Source of the DNA: Amorphus sp040750475
GTDB taxonomy: Bacteria > Pseudomonadota > Alphaproteobacteria > Rhizobiales > Amorphaceae
Length of the DNA: 64,000 nt
Assembly: GCF_040750475.1 (NCBI RefSeq)
Contig: NZ_JABJVY010000022.1
Span: 1 to 64,000, forward strand
Direction of reading: 5' to 3'
Shown: in pieces, positions 60,960 through 64,000 of the stretch
Layout of the letters: the number at the start of each line of letters is the position of its first letter
Position numbering within the stretch: position 1 is the stretch's first letter
The notes under the pieces: model-generated
Told to the model about the DNA's origin: nothing
Database searches by the model: none
The model's input: the letters and a program-made list of their open reading frames with translations, nothing else
Position numbers and translations under genes: made by a program

Positions 60960-62570
60960 GTGAATCTGATCGACGACGCCTGGATACCGATCGAGCGGCG
61001 ATCCGGAACGCGGATGACGATTCCGCCGCACGAGGTTGTCAGTGACTTTCACGAAGATCCTGTGGTTCGGCTCAGCTTCGGTCGACCTGACTGGGATCTC
61101 GCGGTCTCAGAATGGCTCATCGGCATCCTAGCCGTCGCTTTGCATCCTCGCTCTGACGAGGACTGGGCCGAGACATGGCTCCTGCCGCCAACGTCCGATG
61201 ACCTCCAGCGCGCGTTCAGCGGACTGACACCAGCCTTCAATCTGTTTGGTTCCGGAGCAGCTTGCTACCAGGACTTTGAGACCCTTGACGACGGAAGGGT
61301 CTGGCCGGCCGCCCAGCTCTATTTCGATGCACCCGGCGATCAAACTCTGAAGAACAACGCCGCGGTCTTTCAGCGCCGCGCCGAAGGAGGGCTCGATCCT
61401 TCGGATGCTGCTGCCGCCCTGATCGCCCATCAAGCTTTCGCAACCTCGGCCGGCAAAGGCCATAGAACTTCTCTTCGTGGCGGTGGCCCACTAGTTACGC
61501 TCCTCGAGCTCCCATGCCCCATCAATCGGCCGAAACTACTTCACGGCACCTCCACCCTCTGGGACAAGCTTTGGCCGAATGTGTCGAACGTCGCCGAGGA
61601 GCCGACTCTCGACGATCGTCTTTTCCCCTGGATGGGACCTACCAGAACCTCGACCGATGGGGAGGAGGTACGGCCCGAGACCGATGCGCACCAGCTGATG
61701 GCCTTTTTTGCGACACCGCGACGGATCCGTTTGATGGAAGGCGCCGACGGCATGGTTCATTCGTGTCGCAGGGTGACCTACGGTGCGAACTATGCCGGAT
61801 GGCGCCACCCATTGTCGCCATACTATCTCCCAGCCGGGGGAGGCGAGCCGTTGCCGGTTCATCCCCGCACCGGCGCCAGGGCGACGTATCGTGACTGGCT
61901 CGGCGTGACCATCGGCACCCCGGGCCAGGGCGACTTGCGGGCACTGCCCCTGCGGGCGGCGCCAAGCCGGCTCGATACAGCCAGACGGCTCTCCGGAGAT
62001 GATCTGCACATCAATGCGATCGTTGTCGCTCAAGGCTACGATTGCGAAAAGGCCACTATCAACGATTGGCTCTTTCAACAGATTCCGTTCTTCCCGCTGA
62101 CGGGTGACCGCTTGACAGCCTTCACCTCCCGCGCTTCGGCAGCCGGTTCTGCTGCGTCGATCGCTCAGAATGCCGTCCGGCTGGCCCGATACGGACAACG
62201 GGACCCCTCCGACCCATCTCGTTTCAACTTTGCGAAAAACAAGCCAGCGCATTTATTGAGCGAGATCGGCCTCGGGGTTTGGACCGATACCGAGGCTGAC
62301 TTTTCCCGCCACCTCGCTCAGCTCGCCACATTTGAGCCTTCACCAGACGCAGAAGCCCTGGTCTCCGCTCAGCAGTCGTTCAGCAACTGCCTCCGCCGTG
62401 CGGTGCGCCGGCAATTCAGAGAGGCCGTCGGCATTGCGCGAGTTGAGGATGCTTCACCACAGCGCCTAGCCGCTGCCGCCCGATTCCTTGAGCACCAGCT
62501 CGGCGACGAGAGCCGGTTCGCCAGAACGTTCGAGAAAACGCGAACCGATGAACAGGAGGTACCAACGTGA
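60960..62570 (+). CDS. cas8e: Cas8e (Cse1/CasA), large subunit of type I-E Cascade
   Basis: This encodes 536 residues from a GTG 5 bases after GGGGGAG. The opening 'NLIDDAWIPIERRSGTRMTIPPHEV' and 'EWLIGILAVALHPRSDEDWAETW' are Cse1 signatures, as is 'TAFNLFGSGAACYQD'-like text (here 'PAFNLFGSGAACYQDFE'). The subunit recognises the PAM and recruits Cas3. It overlaps the cas11 start by 4 bases (GTGA). Confidence 0.93.
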   Translation: MNLIDDAWIPIERRSGTRMTIPPHEVVSDFHEDPVVRLSFGRPDWDLAVSEWLIGILAVALHPRSDEDWAETWLLPPTSDDLQRAFSGLTPAFNLFGSGAACYQDFETLDDGRVWPAAQLYFDAPGDQTLKNNAAVFQRRAEGGLDPSDAAAALIAHQAFATSAGKGHRTSLRGGGPLVTLLELPCPINRPKLLHGTSTLWDKLWPNVSNVAEEPTLDDRLFPWMGPTRTSTDGEEVRPETDAHQLMAFFATPRRIRLMEGADGMVHSCRRVTYGANYAGWRHPLSPYYLPAGGGEPLPVHPRTGARATYRDWLGVTIGTPGQGDLRALPLRAAPSRLDTARRLSGDDLHINAIVVAQGYDCEKATINDWLFQQIPFFPLTGDRLTAFTSRASAAGSAASIAQNAVRLARYGQRDPSDPSRFNFAKNKPAHLLSEIGLGVWTDTEADFSRHLAQLATFEPSPDAEALVSAQQSFSNCLRRAVRRQFREAVGIARVEDASPQRLAAAARFLEHQLGDESRFARTFEKTRTDEQEVPT

Positions 62571-63208
62571 CCGACCGATCGGAAATCGCCGAGGAAATAT
62601 CGTCATGGCGCTTCCAGTTGGGATACGGCTCGCGAGCCGATCGCGGAGCTCTGGCCAGACTGAGGCGCTTACCGCTCGCAGAAACCGACGCGGGGCTTCT
62701 GCCGGACTGCGGCTATGCCGCTACACTGTCCTCCTACAGGTCTCTTCGCGCACGCGCAATTCGGGTCATTTCCAAAGCGCCCCCTCACCATCAGGCATCG
62801 TGGATGACAGACTTTGCTCGCGCTACGGGATGGTTCGACGAAAGGCTCGTCATCGTCGCGGTCACCCTTGCCTACATCAAGGATGACCCAGGCGGCAGCC
62901 TGGGCCGAGCACTCGGGCGAGGCTCCGCGTTCGGCCCGCACGCCCTCCGACAATCGCCATTGCTGGCTGAACGGCGCCTTACTCATCTGCTGCGGTTGAG
63001 AACGCCTGCCGAACGGCTGAACGCGGGCCGGCGGATTGTCCGCCTGCTGAAAGGCTCTGCGCCTGTCAAAGATCTGGCGCGGCTGCTGTTGTTCGGTGAC
63101 GAGCGCGAACGGTGGCGCCTGGTCTCAGCCTATTACAACCTCCCGGGGCCCATCGCGCCGGACGAGAGTGAAATCGACACAAACCCGGCTCAGGAGCACG
63201 CGTCGTGA
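62567..63208 (+). CDS. cas11: Cas11 (Cse2/CasB), small subunit of type I-E Cascade
   Basis: This encodes 213 residues from a GTG 7 bases after AGGAGG. It is helical and basic: 'DRGALARLRRLPLAETDAGLLPDCG', 'RRLTHLLRLRTPAERLNAGRRIVRLLKGSAPVKDLARLLLFGDERERWRLVSAYY', as in Cse2 dimers that line the crRNA-target duplex. Overlaps with both neighbours show tight coupling. Confidence 0.9.
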   Translation: MTDRSEIAEEISSWRFQLGYGSRADRGALARLRRLPLAETDAGLLPDCGYAATLSSYRSLRARAIRVISKAPPHHQASWMTDFARATGWFDERLVIVAVTLAYIKDDPGGSLGRALGRGSAFGPHALRQSPLLAERRLTHLLRLRTPAERLNAGRRIVRLLKGSAPVKDLARLLLFGDERERWRLVSAYYNLPGPIAPDESEIDTNPAQEHAS

Positions 63209-64000
63209 GCAACTTCCTCCAACTGCACAGCCTCATCTCTTATCCGACCGCCAACCTCAACCGAGACGACGTCGGCCGACCGAAGACCACCTACTTCGGT
63301 GGGTCCACGCGCATCCGCATTTCCTCCCAGTGCATCAAGCGTGCCTGGCGCACCGATCCGACGTTTCGCTCGGAGATTGGTGAGGCGAACCTCGGTGTTC
63401 GCTCCAGGCGGTTCGCACATGCCTTGCTCCAAGAGCTCTTGGATCGTGGTCTGGACGAAACGGCAGCCAGCGAGCGCATTCGCGCCGTTATTCGACACGA
63501 CCGCCTCGGGGCCGTTTCTGCGAAAAACGAAGAAGTCGGCGACGAGGAGGACACCACGAACAGTTCGGCCGCGTCGGTCAATACCGCTCAGATCGTGCAC
63601 CTCTCTGCAGCCGAGGTGCAAAGGCTGAACCTGCTCGCCGACCGGCTGATGGATGACGATCCGCTCGATGAAAAAGAACCGCTTGTTTTGCTTTCGCAGC
63701 CTGGTGCGGTCGACATTGCACTTTTCGGCCGGATGATCGCAGACAACAAGGCATTCGGCGTCGAAGCATCGGCTCAGACCGCTCATCCGTTCACCGTCCA
63801 CCGCGCATCTATCGACGACGACTTCTTCTCGGCCGTCGACGACCTGAGCGCTCCTGAGGCAGCCCAGGTCGCCTATATCGACAACTTCGAGTATGGGGCT
63901 GGTCTTTTCTATCAGTATCTCAACGTCAACCTGGATCTGCTGTTCGAGAACCTTGGCGGGGATGCCCTTCTCGCGCGCGTCGGGATCGCCGCGCTGACGA
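63205..64000 (+). CDS. cas7e: Cas7e (Cse4/CasC), backbone subunit, partial
   Basis: The gene starts with a GTG overlapping the cas11 stop and runs out of the window (265 codons seen). 'SNFLQLHSLISYPTANLNRDDVGRPKTTYFGGSTRIRISSQCIKRAWRT' is the hallmark Cse4 start, which grips the crRNA. 'DDFFSAVDDLSAPEAAQVAYIDNFEYGAGLFYQYLNVNLDLL' is the family's later motif. Cas5, Cas6e, Cas1, Cas2 and an array should lie beyond 64000 if the locus is complete. Confidence 0.95.
   Translation, partial: MSNFLQLHSLISYPTANLNRDDVGRPKTTYFGGSTRIRISSQCIKRAWRTDPTFRSEIGEANLGVRSRRFAHALLQELLDRGLDETAASERIRAVIRHDRLGAVSAKNEEVGDEEDTTNSSAASVNTAQIVHLSAAEVQRLNLLADRLMDDDPLDEKEPLVLLSQPGAVDIALFGRMIADNKAFGVEASAQTAHPFTVHRASIDDDFFSAVDDLSAPEAAQVAYIDNFEYGAGLFYQYLNVNLDLLFENLGGDALLARVGIAALT

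Overview
The window is high-GC accessory DNA from an alphaproteobacterium, most likely a large plasmid or a plasmid co-integrate. RepABC replication genes are confined to Alphaproteobacteria, and the DUF1403 and ScpB neighbours, the TraR/LuxR-type regulator and a tRNA-Met fragment fit that class. The species cannot be named from the sequence.

Region 1 (about 1-11.2 kb) is a mobilisable plasmid backbone. It holds the tail of an EamA transporter, small plasmid-type ORFans, mobC with a MOBP-type relaxase, a VirD4/TraG coupling protein, a ParA plus ribbon-helix-helix partition pair, a luxR/luxI quorum-sensing pair and an iteron-type RepA. The origin has a DnaA box, four 21-bp-spaced direct iterons and two inverted copies. 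One dyad motif lies both before luxI and in the traG/par intergenic region, which suggests quorum control of transfer or partition.

Region 2 (about 11.2-14.1 kb) is decayed: a frameshifted ORFan, a nuclease-like gene interrupted by one amber codon, and an IS21-family istB remnant.

Region 3 (about 14.1-35.6 kb) is a coherent CoA-ester catabolic island. It encodes an ADP-forming acyl-CoA synthetase-like protein, a two-subunit CoA transferase, two IclR regulators, two enoyl-CoA hydratases, a TAXI-TRAP importer, two acyl-CoA dehydrogenases, a MaoC hydratase, an AtuA-like protein with its small partner, a two-subunit biotin-dependent acyl-CoA carboxylase and a thiolase. A decayed Old Yellow Enzyme gene lies among them. 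The gene set recalls the Atu/Liu logic for branched or terpenoid acids. Three similar dyads (TGCGGAA-N5-TTCC-like) sit in its three promoter regions and are candidate IclR operators. A perfect 21-bp sequence occurs in inverted orientation on both sides of the island, and the 3' half of a tRNA-Met gene lies just beyond.

Region 4 (about 36-50.8 kb) is plasmid accessory DNA: an AbrB/Doc toxin-antitoxin pair, a DUF2726 protein, a periplasmic CPYC thioredoxin-fold protein, two XRE regulators, a membrane-anchored HNH nuclease, topoisomerase III with C-terminal tandem repeats, an outer-membrane beta-barrel protein, a DUF2958 protein and several unknowns.

Region 5 (about 51-60.7 kb) is a complete repABC replicon. 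It has eleven parS-like 16-bp palindromes, nine of them in an internally duplicated repA-repB spacer, and a candidate antisense RNA between repB and repC. A tyrosine recombinase with a nearby crossover-like site, DUF1403, scpB and an IS30 element follow.

Region 6 (60.96 kb to the end) is the start of a type I-E CRISPR-Cas operon (cas8e, cas11, cas7e, running off the window). No cas3 lies upstream and no CRISPR array is visible.
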